Shown: positions 38,120-45,740, counted from the stretch's first letter. The stretch is DNA of 64,000 bases from JANQQN01 sp964519665 (GCA_964519665.1 CAZFIV010000014.1:42400-106399); one strand, 5' to 3'. Notes: a model not told the origin generated them from the sequence alone. Translations and numbers: made by a program.

Positions 38120-39507
38120 TCAACCGTGTACTCATCGTCGAAGACGAGGCCGCCATCCGGCTCGCGGTGTCCCGCCTCCTCAAAAAGGAAGGCTACGAAG
38201 TCGACGAGGCCGGCAACGGTACCGAAGCCATCGCGCAGATCGAGTCGTACTACTACGACCTCATCATCACCGACAACGCGCTCGGTAAGGGCCCCTCGGG
38301 CATGGAAGTGCTCGAGATGTCGCGAGCCCACCGCAGCGAAACGCCCGTGGTCATGATCACCGCCCACGGAAACGAGAAGGTCGCGGTGGAGGCCATGAAG
38401 AAGGGCGCGATCGACTACGTGCCCAAGCCGTTCGACAACGACGAAATCCGGCTTGTCGTTCGTCGGGCGCTCGACCACACCCGACTGCAGCGCGAGCATC
38501 GGCTGCTGCTCGAGCGCATCGAGCGCGAGTATGGCTTCGGCGCGCTCATCGGCTCCGGCCCCGAGATGAAGAAGATCTTCGAAACCATCAAGAAGGTCGC
38601 GGAGACCGACCTGACGGTCCTGGTTCGCGGTGAGAGCGGCACCGGCAAAGAGTTGGTCGCGCAGGCGCTCCACCACCGCAGCCCCCGCCGCAACCGGCCC
38701 TTCATCGCCGTCAACTGCGCCGCCATCAGCCGCGAGCTGGTCGAAAGCGAGCTCTTCGGCCACGAAAAGGGCGCCTTTACCGGCGCTGACGCCCGCCGGG
38801 TCGGACGCTTCGAGGCGGCCAGCGGCGGGACGATTTTTCTGGACGAGATCGGCGACATGCCGCTCGAAACGCAAGCGAAGGTCCTGCGCGTCTTGCAGGA
38901 GCGAAAGCTGGAGCGCGTCGGCGGCGTCCAACCGATCGACCTCGACGTGCGGGTGGTCGCCGCGACCCACCGCGACCTCGAGTTGGAGGTCAAGAACAAC
39001 CAGTTCCGCGAAGACCTCTATTACCGGTTGAAGGTCGTTCAAACCAAACTGCCTCCGTTGCGCGCGCGTAGCGAAGACATCCCCGCCCTCACCGATCGGT
39101 TCTTGAACCTGATCGCCGACCGCTTGGGGCGTGAAAAAATGAAGGTCTCCCCGGCCACCCTTCAGGTGCTGATGAGTCACCACTGGCCCGGCAACGTTCG
39201 CGAGCTTCGCAACGTGGTCGAGCAGGCGGCGGTCATGGCCTCGGGCGATACGATCCAGCCCGACGACCTCATGCTGGGAGCCAGCCAGGGCGTCGCCCCG
39301 GCCGGCGCCGCCCCGATGCCGGGCGTGACCTTTGCCGAGGCCAAGAAAGAAGCCGTCCTGGCGTTCGAACGCTCGTACATCGCCAAGGCCCTCGAGAACC
39401 ATGGGGGCAATATCTCGCGAACCGCGGAAGCCATCGGCATGGTGCGCCAGAGTTTGCAGCAGAAGATCAGGGAACTCGGCCTGAATCCGGAGGACTACCG
39501 CTCATGA
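38116..39507 (+). CDS. Sigma-54-dependent response regulator (NtrC family)
   Basis: 463 residues. Receiver domain 1-120 with phospho-acceptor Asp53 (IITDNALG) and the conserved Lys in YVPKPF. AAA+ domain from about 140 with Walker A GESGTGKE, the sigma-54 contact loop GAFTGA in HEKGAFTGADA, Walker B GGTIFLDEIGDMP, and the arginine finger region FREDLYYRLKV. C-terminal Fis-type helix-turn-helix NISRTAEAIGMVRQSLQQKI. It activates sigma-54 promoters when phosphorylated by the kinase just upstream, with which it shares ATGA. Targets are unknown. Confidence 0.95.
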   Translation: MINRVLIVEDEAAIRLAVSRLLKKEGYEVDEAGNGTEAIAQIESYYYDLIITDNALGKGPSGMEVLEMSRAHRSETPVVMITAHGNEKVAVEAMKKGAIDYVPKPFDNDEIRLVVRRALDHTRLQREHRLLLERIEREYGFGALIGSGPEMKKIFETIKKVAETDLTVLVRGESGTGKELVAQALHHRSPRRNRPFIAVNCAAISRELVESELFGHEKGAFTGADARRVGRFEAASGGTIFLDEIGDMPLETQAKVLRVLQERKLERVGGVQPIDLDVRVVAATHRDLELEVKNNQFREDLYYRLKVVQTKLPPLRARSEDIPALTDRFLNLIADRLGREKMKVSPATLQVLMSHHWPGNVRELRNVVEQAAVMASGDTIQPDDLMLGASQGVAPAGAAPMPGVTFAEAKKEAVLAFERSYIAKALENHGGNISRTAEAIGMVRQSLQQKIRELGLNPEDYRS

Positions 39508-40136
39508 CCTGGAGAAAACACCTCGGTCGTACCATTGCCCGCAAGTTGGGCTTCCTCGACCCCGTCCGCCTGCACGCGGCGGAGGTCGTCGACCTCGAAC
39601 GGCAACTCGCGAAGGTGAGCGTCAATATCACCGAGCTCACCCGCCGGGTGCAGTCGATGAACGCTCGCTTGACCGACGGCCGGGCCGAGGTCGCCCGCCT
39701 GCACTACTCGGCGAAAAAGGCGGCCCGGGCCGGCGCCGAACCGCACGCCCTTCGGTGCCTGTCGTCCAAGCGCCAGGCGGAAAGCCGAGTGCGGGAGCTC
39801 GAAGAAGACCTTCGGGGCGGTCGCTCCCTTCTCAAGCGCGCCCTCCACCAGCGCGACGAGCTCAATCACACCCTCGAGACCCTCCAGCGGGCATTCGAAG
39901 CCAACACCGTCATCCGGCTCGCCGAGAACATCAACCGCAACGCCCGAGCGCCCAGCTACCAGCGCCGGCTCGACGAGGCCCGCCACGAGCTGCTAGAAGC
40001 AGTCGCCTTAGCAGAGCTGGACGACCCCTCCGACGACCCTTTTGAGGCCCTCCCCGAGCTCCAAGACCCCGACGACCGCCTCCTCGTCGCTCGCTGGCGG
40101 GCCCAACACCAGTCCCAAGGCGCCGCCGCCGCTTGA
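39504..40136 (+). CDS. Coiled-coil protein of the two-component operon
   Basis: 210 residues, nearly all helical. Residues about 25-75 (VVDLERQLAKVSVNITELTR) and 85-150 (RQAESRVRELEEDLRGGRSL) have heptad patterns of a long coiled coil. The C-terminus is acidic, then Ala-rich. No known domain, signal peptide or membrane segment. It overlaps the response regulator gene by ATGA, so it is made with the kinase/regulator pair and may modulate it. Function unknown. Confidence 0.75.
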   Translation: MTWRKHLGRTIARKLGFLDPVRLHAAEVVDLERQLAKVSVNITELTRRVQSMNARLTDGRAEVARLHYSAKKAARAGAEPHALRCLSSKRQAESRVRELEEDLRGGRSLLKRALHQRDELNHTLETLQRAFEANTVIRLAENINRNARAPSYQRRLDEARHELLEAVALAELDDPSDDPFEALPELQDPDDRLLVARWRAQHQSQGAAAA

Positions 40137-40227
40137 TCGACCGCCGTCGCTCCGGCCAAGGATTCGGTCGGCGGCCGTCGATTTTGCTTGGCAGGAAGGC
40201 GGCGATGCTTACAATACTGCGGCACTT

Positions 40228-40302
<75 letters not shown>

Positions 40303-40305
40303 TAG

Positions 40306-40500
40306 CTACTTAGCCTTTCGAAGGTCGCAGGCCCATTGGTTGCCCAGGGTACAGCCTCGGTCGAACGCGGCGAGGGCGGCGCGGGGTAGCGTTCGCGAAG
40401 CTGTTGCCCAAGCATGCGGCACGCATTGGCGTAGCCTACAATGCAGGGGAGCTGGAGAAGTTCGGCGATGTCGCGACCGAGCGTGTTGCCCGTATCGAGC
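40306..40500 (-). pseudogene. Sel1/Cys-rich repeat protein remnant (3' end)
   Basis: Two overlapping minus-strand frames together read as the end of a Cys-rich Sel1-type repeat protein: GYANACRMLGQQLRER in one, then AALAAFDRGCTLGNQWAC ending the gene in the other. The Cys spacing (AC..LG, GC..G..WAC) is typical of the family. At least one frameshift separates the halves, and the 5' part is missing where vapC begins. It starts only four bases after the tRNA. Confidence 0.4.
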
Positions 40501-40519
40501 AGACACCCGGCTCGACCGG

Positions 40520-40909
40520 TCAGATGCACCAAAGCTCGACGTCGTAGGCTGACAGCTGGGCATCGGCCGTCAAGAGCGTCAGCTCTTCCAGTTGGGCCTG
40601 CGCGATGAGCAGCCGATCGAACGGATCGCGATGATGCGCAGGAAGGCTTGCTACGTGAACGGCGTGCCGGATCTCGATGGGCAACGGTGCCGTGCCTGAA
40701 GTCACCATTCGCGATTGCACGTACTGGTGGGGGGGGTGTGGAAGCGGCAGACGCCCGAGCGCGTACTTGATGGCGATCTCCCACGCGCTCGCGGCCGACA
40801 GGAAGAGGTCGTTTTCTGTCGACGACAGCGCTTCAAGCGAATCGGCAGGAATCCGCTCCGGGGATGTTTGCAGCCAGAGCCAGCAGTGAGTATCAAGAAG
40901 GAACCGCAT
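40520..40909 (-). CDS. vapC: PIN-domain toxin, VapC type
   Basis: 129 residues with the PIN-domain acidic residues in order: LLDTHCWLWL (Asp6), SAASAWEIAIKYALG (Glu), and HRDPFDRLLIAQA (two Asp), near LLTAD. VapC toxins are ribonucleases, mostly cutting tRNAs. Its ATG overlaps the antitoxin's stop as TAATG at 40907-40911, so the pair is co-translated. All acidic residues are present, so the toxin is probably active. Confidence 0.92.
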   Translation of the reverse strand: MRFLLDTHCWLWLQTSPERIPADSLEALSSTENDLFLSAASAWEIAIKYALGRLPLPHPPHQYVQSRMVTSGTAPLPIEIRHAVHVASLPAHHRDPFDRLLIAQAQLEELTLLTADAQLSAYDVELWCI

Positions 40910-41136
40910 TACTCGAAGCTCGCCAACGTATCTGGGTCCAGCGGAGCATCGAAGTCGTCGGGCACCTCGAAAAGACCACGGTCGACACCGAAGTTCCGTT
41001 GTTGTGATTGCTCGTATGGCACTAAGCGCGCGATCGGTTTTCCACCTTTCGCGATGACAATCTGCTCCCCCGACAGCACCCGCTGCAGGAGCTTGGAGAG
41101 ATGGGTCTTGGCTTCATGGATGTTCACTTCGGCCAT
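40909..41136 (-). CDS. Phd/YefM-type antitoxin
   Basis: 75 residues beginning MAEVNIHEAKTHLSKLL, followed by GEQIVIAKGGKPIARLVPY, the signature of the Phd/YefM fold that binds operator DNA. The C-terminal tail (FGVDRGLFEVPDDFDAPLD) would wrap the VapC partner encoded next. The pair is the first intact module after the tRNA. It probably represses its own promoter just upstream. Confidence 0.92.
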   Translation of the reverse strand: MAEVNIHEAKTHLSKLLQRVLSGEQIVIAKGGKPIARLVPYEQSQQRNFGVDRGLFEVPDDFDAPLDPDTLASFE

Positions 41137-41141
41137 TTTTG

Positions 41142-41171
41142 ATTATCTAGCTAAGTCACGGACTAAGTCAA
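41142..41171 (-). promoter_or_regulatory. Sigma-70-type promoter of the vapBC pair, likely leaderless
   Basis: On the minus strand TTGACT (41171-41166) and GATAAT (41147-41142) are separated by 18 bases. The predicted start falls within a base or two of the antitoxin ATG at 41136, so the mRNA would have almost no leader. CTAAGTC occurs twice (41151-41157 and 41163-41169) in the spacer, a possible antitoxin operator. Confidence 0.55.
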
Positions 41172-41316
41172 GACCGAGGGCTCCGCCAGGACGGGCTCCC
41201 AGGGTCCCGGTTCGGGTCCCGCTTTCGCGTGTCAGCAGCACACGGCATGCGACGCTCCGTGTCAGGTAAGTGGCTGAAAACACGCGAATCCCGAGTGATT
41301 CCGAGGCCCGTGTCAC

Positions 41317-41359
41317 TCTTCACACGGTGGAAGTCGCTGGTTCGAATCCAGCTGTGCCC
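41317..41359 (+). repeat. Partial tRNA-Val copy (att core)
   Basis: 43 bases identical to the 3' part of the tRNA-Val gene, from the anticodon loop to the acceptor stem. The 5' half is absent, so it is not a functional tRNA. Such copies are left when an integrative element recombines into a tRNA gene. Confidence 0.88.
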
Positions 41360-41398
41360 GTTCTCCCAACATCTTGGAACCGCTTGGAACTTCGGCGG

Positions 41399-42092
41399 CG
41401 GCTTAAGACTGATCCACTTCGGCGTTCTGAGAGATCCACTGGCGAGGCCATCAGTGATGCGTCTGGCGGCGGGATACTGATCCACCCGAAAAAACCGAGA
41501 CTCGGTCTCGCCAACGATCAATTCGGGGGCGACTTCCACCGGAATCACCGGTGCCCCTGTGCTCCCTGAGGAGAATCCGTCGTTGTCATGGTCGCTCTGA
41601 AGAGGAGGACGACGATCCCATCGGTGTCGATATGGGCCGCCTGAATACAGGCGGGAAGGTCCCCTTCCCGCCATAACGAGCTCTCAGCCGGAGCGGAAGC
41701 CCCTGTCACCCGAAGGGGCGGAACGAAGTGGAGCAGGCGCGTAGCGCCTTTACAGGGGCTGTAGCAGAGGCTATTCGCACGCATGCAATTTTACCTGCAT
41801 ACCGTGCTGCACGGTTCTGCAATTTGGATTGCGAGTCAGGCGACTGCCGCCGACGTCATCGAGCAGGCGTCGCACGCGACGACGCATATTCGGTGTTGCC
41901 GCGCGGCAACTGCAAGTCACCGCCACCTTTGGTCGCGATGATCGCCATGAGCTTTGATCGCGTACGACTCCCTGTCAAATGACGCGGCATCGAATCCCTA
42001 CGGCAGTGGATCACTATCCCGACGTCGCGCATTGGCGCTCTACCGCCAAACGTGGATCACGATCTGGCCGCAGGTGGATCACTCTTAAGCCG
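41399..42092. mobile_element. Deleted IS21-type element (ends only)
   Basis: The two ends are inverted copies of CGGCTTAAGACTGATCCAC, at 41399-41417 and 42074-42092, with one mismatch. GATCCAC-type sequences recur three times at the left end (near 41411, 41433, 41478) and in inverse orientation three times at the right (near 42007, 42052, 42074). Multiple terminal repeats of this kind are typical of IS21 elements, where they bind the transposase. No istA or istB frame is present in the 694 bases, so this is a non-autonomous remnant. No other gene is seen inside it. Confidence 0.7.
41650..41760. other. Cluster of strong hairpins inside the IS21-type remnant
   Basis: A 10-bp perfect stem with a 3-base loop lies at 41650-41672 (GGCGGGAAGG/CCTTCCCGCC). 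A second structure pairs AGCCCCTGT (41698-41706) with ACAGGGGCT (41752-41760) and encloses a small stem AGGCGC-gta-GCGCCT. No T-run follows, so these are not simple terminators. Confidence 0.5.
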
Positions 42093-42180
42093 ACGCCGAC
42101 GGCTTGGAAAACGGAGCTGACGCGTTGGCGCGGTCGAACGCTCCATCCCACCAGTCTTCCCACGACTTTGCTCGGCCCCC

Positions 42181-42452
42181 TCATCGGCCCACCATCCGGA
42201 CTACCTTGGCCAGCGCTGCCTGCTTCTCCGACGGGTCGATGCTCGCGTACACCTCGGACATCCGCTGGTCGGAGTGACCGATCATCGACCGCAGCACCAA
42301 GCCGGTCACCCCGGCTTGCCGACAGAGGTCGTTGTACGTCCTTCGAAACGCCTTCGAGGTCAGCGTCTTAGGAATCCCGCAGTCCTCGCAGATCCGAGGC
42401 GAGCCGGTAGCCGCCCGTCTTCGACGGGAAGCACAGGTCGGTCTCGACTCCT
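42181..42452 (-). pseudogene. Tyrosine integrase C-terminal remnant (element A)
   Basis: The last 85 or so residues of a tRNA-type phage/island integrase. Seen: LCFPSKTGGYR in one frame, then after a frameshift near 42385 GIPKTLTSKAFRRTYND, MIGHSDQRMSEVYASIDP (with the catalytic Tyr), and the end KVVRMVG. The N-terminal DNA-binding part and first catalytic Arg are gone. A near-identical end survives at 52061-52155. Its place just inside the 41.3-kb att copy fits the usual position of an island integrase. Confidence 0.75.
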
Positions 42453-42454
42453 GG

Positions 42455-42577
42455 AGCCTGATCGGCGACGATCTACTTGAACTCGCGGACGAGCTGGTCG
42501 CACGCGACGCGAAGAAGCCCAAGCAGGTTTCGCTTCGGCGCGCGGTGTCCTGCGCCTATTACGCCGAGTTTCATAAC
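42455..42577 (+). pseudogene. HEPN-like gene fragment, cut at an attC site
   Basis: The frame reads GDDLLELADELVARDAKKPK and then SLRRAVSCAYYAEFH, matching the N-terminus of small HEPN-type proteins in which AYYALFH is a conserved helix. Both ends are missing. The right break coincides with the crossover end of the attC at 42571-42635, so a cassette boundary or insertion truncated it. Confidence 0.45.
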
Positions 42578-42635
42578 GCTCACATTCAGCTGCGGGCGGC
42601 GAATCCGCCCGTCAGACTGCAATGTGTTGTTGGAT
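42571..42635 (-). other. attC site of the DUF4258/DUF2283 cassette
   Basis: Core GTTGGAT at 42629-42635 and TCATAAC at 42571-42577 bound an imperfect palindrome: ACATT-CAG near the left end against ACATTGCAG on the right arm, and CGGGCGG against CCGCCCG. The right arm has an extra G opposite the left, the position of the extrahelical base in L'' of true attC sites. This sets the orientation leftward, with the cassette genes on the minus strand. Confidence 0.7.
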
Positions 42636-42652
42636 GGCCCGCACCAGCTCAG

Positions 42653-42922
42653 TCAGGCGGCCAAGAGCGGCGCCAGGTCTGCCGGCTCAACCGGCCTGGC
42701 TCCGAGTTTCTCAAGAAGACTATTCAACGGAGCGAGCTGGACAGCGGCCGGGTCTAGAATCTCGATACCTATCGGAGAGCCGTCCTCAGAAAAGTCTACA
42801 ACGAGGAAGTCATCGACACGCTCGACACGAGCGCTCCGCACGTCCGTAGCTCGCGGGAGATACAAGTACGCCGCGAAGGCCTTACCGCGGCGGAATGTTA
42901 CTTCAAGATAGCAGCGCTTCAT
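42653..42922 (-). CDS. DUF2283 family protein (putative antitoxin)
   Basis: 89 residues. The pattern VDDFLVVDFSEDGSPIGIEILDP is that of DUF2283, small proteins often paired with DUF4258 partners as putative toxin-antitoxin modules. It follows the DUF4258 gene by six bases on the same strand, and the attC of this cassette lies 17 bases beyond its stop. Function not proven; antitoxin role is inferred from pairing. Confidence 0.78.
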   Translation of the reverse strand: MKRCYLEVTFRRGKAFAAYLYLPRATDVRSARVERVDDFLVVDFSEDGSPIGIEILDPAAVQLAPLNSLLEKLGARPVEPADLAPLLAA

Positions 42923-42928
42923 TACGAG

Positions 42929-43120
42929 TTACTCATCGGGAAATGCCGTAACGACGACCAACAGCTCGACGTCCGGATCGGGTTCGACAATGACGGTCCA
43001 AGACCGCTTCTCGTGCCGCGTGCCGACTGCCCAGCAGCCGACAACCTTGTCCTCGTTGAGGTCCTTGGCATCCTGCAGCATCTTCCGCAGGTCGACCTCG
43101 CTGAAGCCACGGCCCTCCAT
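42929..43120 (-). CDS. DUF4258-like small protein (putative toxin)
   Basis: 63 residues from the ATG: GRGFSEVDLRKMLQDAKDL, then TRHEKRSWTVIVEPD and LLVVVTAFP, the DUF4258-like layout related to RelE/BECR folds. The frame continues upstream for 13 codons encoding LTPHVERR, which belongs to the family but has no usual start before a TGA. Either translation begins at a non-standard codon or the true 5' end was lost. It forms a two-gene cassette with the DUF2283 gene. Confidence 0.7.
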   Translation of the reverse strand: MEGRGFSEVDLRKMLQDAKDLNEDKVVGCWAVGTRHEKRSWTVIVEPDPDVELLVVVTAFPDE

Positions 43121-43395
43121 CCGGCGCTCGACGTGCGGTGTCAGCTCGACATCCCAGTCTCACCACGCCGGCCAGTGCTGCTGCTCCTTGGTCCGCGTCA
43201 CGCACCATCACGTACCATACAGCTTGCATCGACGCCGCCGCAGACGCCAGCGGGCCGTAAAGCTCCGAAACTACTTTGGAAATGGCGCCGTGTGTGGAGG
43301 GGCTCGCCCTCTCGGCACGGTCCATCCAACACTGCGTGTCGTTGACCCCTGAGAAGTAACCGTTCACGGCCCGGATTGAATCCGAAGCCGGACCC

Positions 43396-43839
43396 ATGCG
43401 ACCGGAGGGCATGGCTTCCCAGGAGAAACCGAACACCCCGGAACAACTGGCCGATGCGATCGAAACCTTGGTTGCTAGGTACGTCAACGATGCCCGCAGT
43501 GTCGCCCATGCCGCGCTGGACGACGCGTTCGCGCGAGCGCTGTCGCACGCTCCGGGCGCGCTTCGCAGGCGAGGCCCCCAGCGACTCAAGACTACACAGA
43601 CTGGGCCACGTCGTTCTGCGTCGGAGATCGCCGAGGTAAAGGAGCGACTTCATGCGGTCGTATGCGAACGATCCGGCGAATCGATGACCGTGTTCGCGGA
43701 AGAGCTCGGCTTGCCCCTGCGCAGCCTGCAGCGGCCGATGTCGAAACTCCGGGCCGAGGGCAAGGTTCGCTGCGTGGGCGAGCGCAACATGGCTCGCTAC
43801 TTCCCGGCGCTCGGTCGGCGCTCGAAGTCGGAAGTTTGA
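43396..43839 (+). CDS. Passenger gene of the IS66 element, winged-helix-like protein
   Basis: 147 residues. The N-terminal half is helical and carries a basic stretch (ALRRRGPQRLKTTQTGPRR). The C-terminal half reads ESMTVFAEELGLPLRSLQRP, then SKLRAEGKVRCVGERNMARYF, which looks like a winged helix: recognition helix followed by a wing. It lies entirely within the IS ends and its stop abuts the transposase stop with no gap. It may regulate transposition or be captured cargo. A start at 43411 (MASQEK) is possible. Family not recognised. Confidence 0.65.
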   Translation: MRPEGMASQEKPNTPEQLADAIETLVARYVNDARSVAHAALDDAFARALSHAPGALRRRGPQRLKTTQTGPRRSASEIAEVKERLHAVVCERSGESMTVFAEELGLPLRSLQRPMSKLRAEGKVRCVGERNMARYFPALGRRSKSEV

Positions 43840-45348
43840 TCAGCCCGCCACGGAGGTGTTGATGAGTCTCGGCGGTGTCGTTCCGTCGAGATGAGCGACC
43901 ACGCTGCTCACCAGGAAGTCCAAGACCGCCTTGCCCTGCTTACGTGCGGTGTGCGCCACGGTCATCAGCCGTTCCGCGAAACGCTCGCCGCGCTCACTCT
44001 GGCTGCCGAAACTGCCCTTGCGCCACAACACGAAGCTGCGGAGCTCGCGCTCCGCGTGATTGTTGGTCGGCTCCACGTCCTCGTGGATGGCGAAGGTCCA
44101 CAGCGCTTCGCGGTGCGCGAGGATGTCGGCGCACGAGCCGGAGAGTCGATCGATATCGGCCTTCGCCGCGCACACGAGTGCGCGCTCCAGCTCGCGCTGG
44201 ACCGGCTGAAGCCAGGTTTGAAGCTCTTCGCGGGTCAGATCTCCATCCTTGAATCCATGCCAGTACTCGAACACCAAGCTCGCGTACTCGAGTAGCTCGT
44301 GCCCCACCTTGCCTGCGGGCCCGTCGCGCTGGGAGAAGGAGATGAACTTCCGGATGAGATGCGCCCAGCAGACCTGGCGATACGCCATCTTCCAGAAGGT
44401 GAAGATCGAGGCGCGGTCACTCACCAGGATGCCGCGACGTCCGCCGAAGAACGGGCGGACGGTATCCCGGGCCCCGTCCTTGAAGATGCCGAAGATGGTG
44501 GCTGCTATCGTCGCGATCGTCCACAGCGACATGAGCGTGCCGCTGCGGGCCCAGCTGGTTGCGTCGGAGTGCTTTACGCCGGCATGCTCGACTTCGCGCT
44601 TCGCTTCCTCGTACGCGCTCTCGAGGGCTTCGCTGGCCCGGCGCTCCATCGCGCTGAGGGCGCCGAGGGAGACCGAGATCCCGAACAGCTCGCGCAGCAA
44701 GCGCTGAGCTTTGCGGCGGCTGAGATGATACACGCCTGTAAGGAGCCCGACGACCGCCGTCAGGCATGGACCGAAGGCCGACGATGGAATCGAAGGGTCA
44801 TACGCGGCGACTGTGCGCCCACCGCACCGTGGGCATTCGACTTCATGGCGTCGATACTCCGTGAGGTGCGGGCGGTGATCGCGAAGGTCGAGAAGCTGGT
44901 ACCGCAAGGGCGATGGGTCGGCGGCCTCCGCGAGATCAGCAGAGCAACCAAGACAGACCTTGGGGAAGAAGTTGACCACCGTGTCCACGCATTCCGGCGG
45001 GAGAAGCTCGCGATGAGAACCGCGGTGCCCTGGTTGCCCACCGCGCTTTCGCTTCGACTTCTTCTTCGGCTTCTCGGCGTTGCGCTTCCCGGCGGAGCCC
45101 CCGCCGGGCCCATCACTCGACGGCGGAAGATGCGAGTTCTTCGAGTTTTGGCCCAGCTTCTCGGTGAGGGCCTCAACCTGCGCCACCAGGCGGGTCACCT
45201 GCTCCACCAATTCGGCGATTCGGGCGTCCTGAGCAGCGAGCCGTTCCTCGCGCGCTACAGCCTCCGCGTCGCGTTGGGCGAGCGCGGCCTTCAGCTCCGC
45301 GACACGGGCATCGGCTTCCGCATCGCCATGTGGACGCTTGAGGGCCAC
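43840..45348 (-). CDS. tnpC: IS66 family transposase (TnpC)
   Basis: 502 residues. Order: N-terminal leucine-zipper-like region (about 15-65, ARIAELVEQVTRLVAQVEAL), the basic linker with LGQNSKNSHLPPSSD, the IS66 zinc-binding domain (CLGCSADL and CPRCGG), the RNase H-like DDE domain (VKHSDATSW, ILVSDRASIF, WAHLIRKF), and the C-terminal IS66 block VEPTNNHAERELR. Length is normal and no frameshift is visible, so it is probably active. Confidence 0.95.
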   Translation of the reverse strand: MALKRPHGDAEADARVAELKAALAQRDAEAVAREERLAAQDARIAELVEQVTRLVAQVEALTEKLGQNSKNSHLPPSSDGPGGGSAGKRNAEKPKKKSKRKRGGQPGHRGSHRELLPPECVDTVVNFFPKVCLGCSADLAEAADPSPLRYQLLDLRDHRPHLTEYRRHEVECPRCGGRTVAAYDPSIPSSAFGPCLTAVVGLLTGVYHLSRRKAQRLLRELFGISVSLGALSAMERRASEALESAYEEAKREVEHAGVKHSDATSWARSGTLMSLWTIATIAATIFGIFKDGARDTVRPFFGGRRGILVSDRASIFTFWKMAYRQVCWAHLIRKFISFSQRDGPAGKVGHELLEYASLVFEYWHGFKDGDLTREELQTWLQPVQRELERALVCAAKADIDRLSGSCADILAHREALWTFAIHEDVEPTNNHAERELRSFVLWRKGSFGSQSERGERFAERLMTVAHTARKQGKAVLDFLVSSVVAHLDGTTPPRLINTSVAG

Positions 45349-45485
45349 ATCGATCTTAGATCACGATCAGATCGCCGCGTCGATCCCCCCGATGGCACGT
45401 CAAGCCGGGGGGCTGAACGATTACCCTGAGAAACGCAGAAATCTGACCAGCCAGCCGAGAAGTCAAAAAATGGCCGCCGAGCGAC

Positions 45486-45740
45486 CTACCCTGCGCTCCT
45501 GAGCTCTTCTCTGAGGACACGTCGGAGTGTCTCTTCCAGAGGCTCCCTTTGATTTGATATATGCTCCCGAAGAGCAAGGTTGATGAGAGTCTGATAGTTG
45601 CCTCCCCCTTGCTCGTCCACAGCATCCCGGAACCACTGTAAAACGTCATCATCCAGGCGAATGGTGATTCGAGTCTTCCCCGCCGGGGTCGGCAGGACCG
45701 GTCCGCGCTTCGCGTCAGAGAAATCGTATTCGTCCTTCAT
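45486..45740 (-). CDS. brnA: BrnA-type antitoxin
   Basis: 84 residues. GKTRITIRLDDDVLQWFRD and GNYQTLINLALREHI form the ribbon-helix-helix DNA-binding fold of BrnA. It overlaps the toxin gene by ATGA (45737-45740), in the usual order toxin then antitoxin. BrnA neutralises BrnT and represses the operon. Confidence 0.9.
   Translation of the reverse strand: MKDEYDFSDAKRGPVLPTPAGKTRITIRLDDDVLQWFRDAVDEQGGGNYQTLINLALREHISNQREPLEETLRRVLREELRSAG

Larger units (their letters stand above)
43356..45424. mobile_element. IS66-family insertion sequence, complete, with target duplication
   Basis: Both ends are resolved. The left begins GTAACCGTTCACGG at 43356. The right, read inward from 45424, begins GTAATCGTTCAGCC, and the similarity extends to about 24 bases. 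Immediately outside, CCTGAGAA occurs at 43348-43355 and again at 45425-45432: a perfect 8-bp duplication, the size made by IS66 elements. Length 2069 bases. It contains a single tnpC-type transposase gene and one convergent passenger gene; tnpA and tnpB are absent. The intact duplication suggests recent insertion into the cassette array. Confidence 0.93.

Noticed and set aside
37960..39402. Minus-strand frame of 480 codons opposite the sigma-54 regulator
   Set aside because: The plus strand encodes a complete NtrC-type regulator with all motifs, so this is its shadow.
41317..41359. Second tRNA-Val gene
   Set aside because: Only the 3' half is present; no D arm or 5' acceptor strand.
41545..41784. 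Minus-strand frame inside the IS21-type remnant
   Set aside because: It crosses strong hairpins and has no domain; not supported as coding.
45425..45485. attC for the BrnTA cassette
   Set aside because: No pair of core sites with matching arms found; only CTGCGT/ACGCAG flanks the IS insertion point, too little to call.
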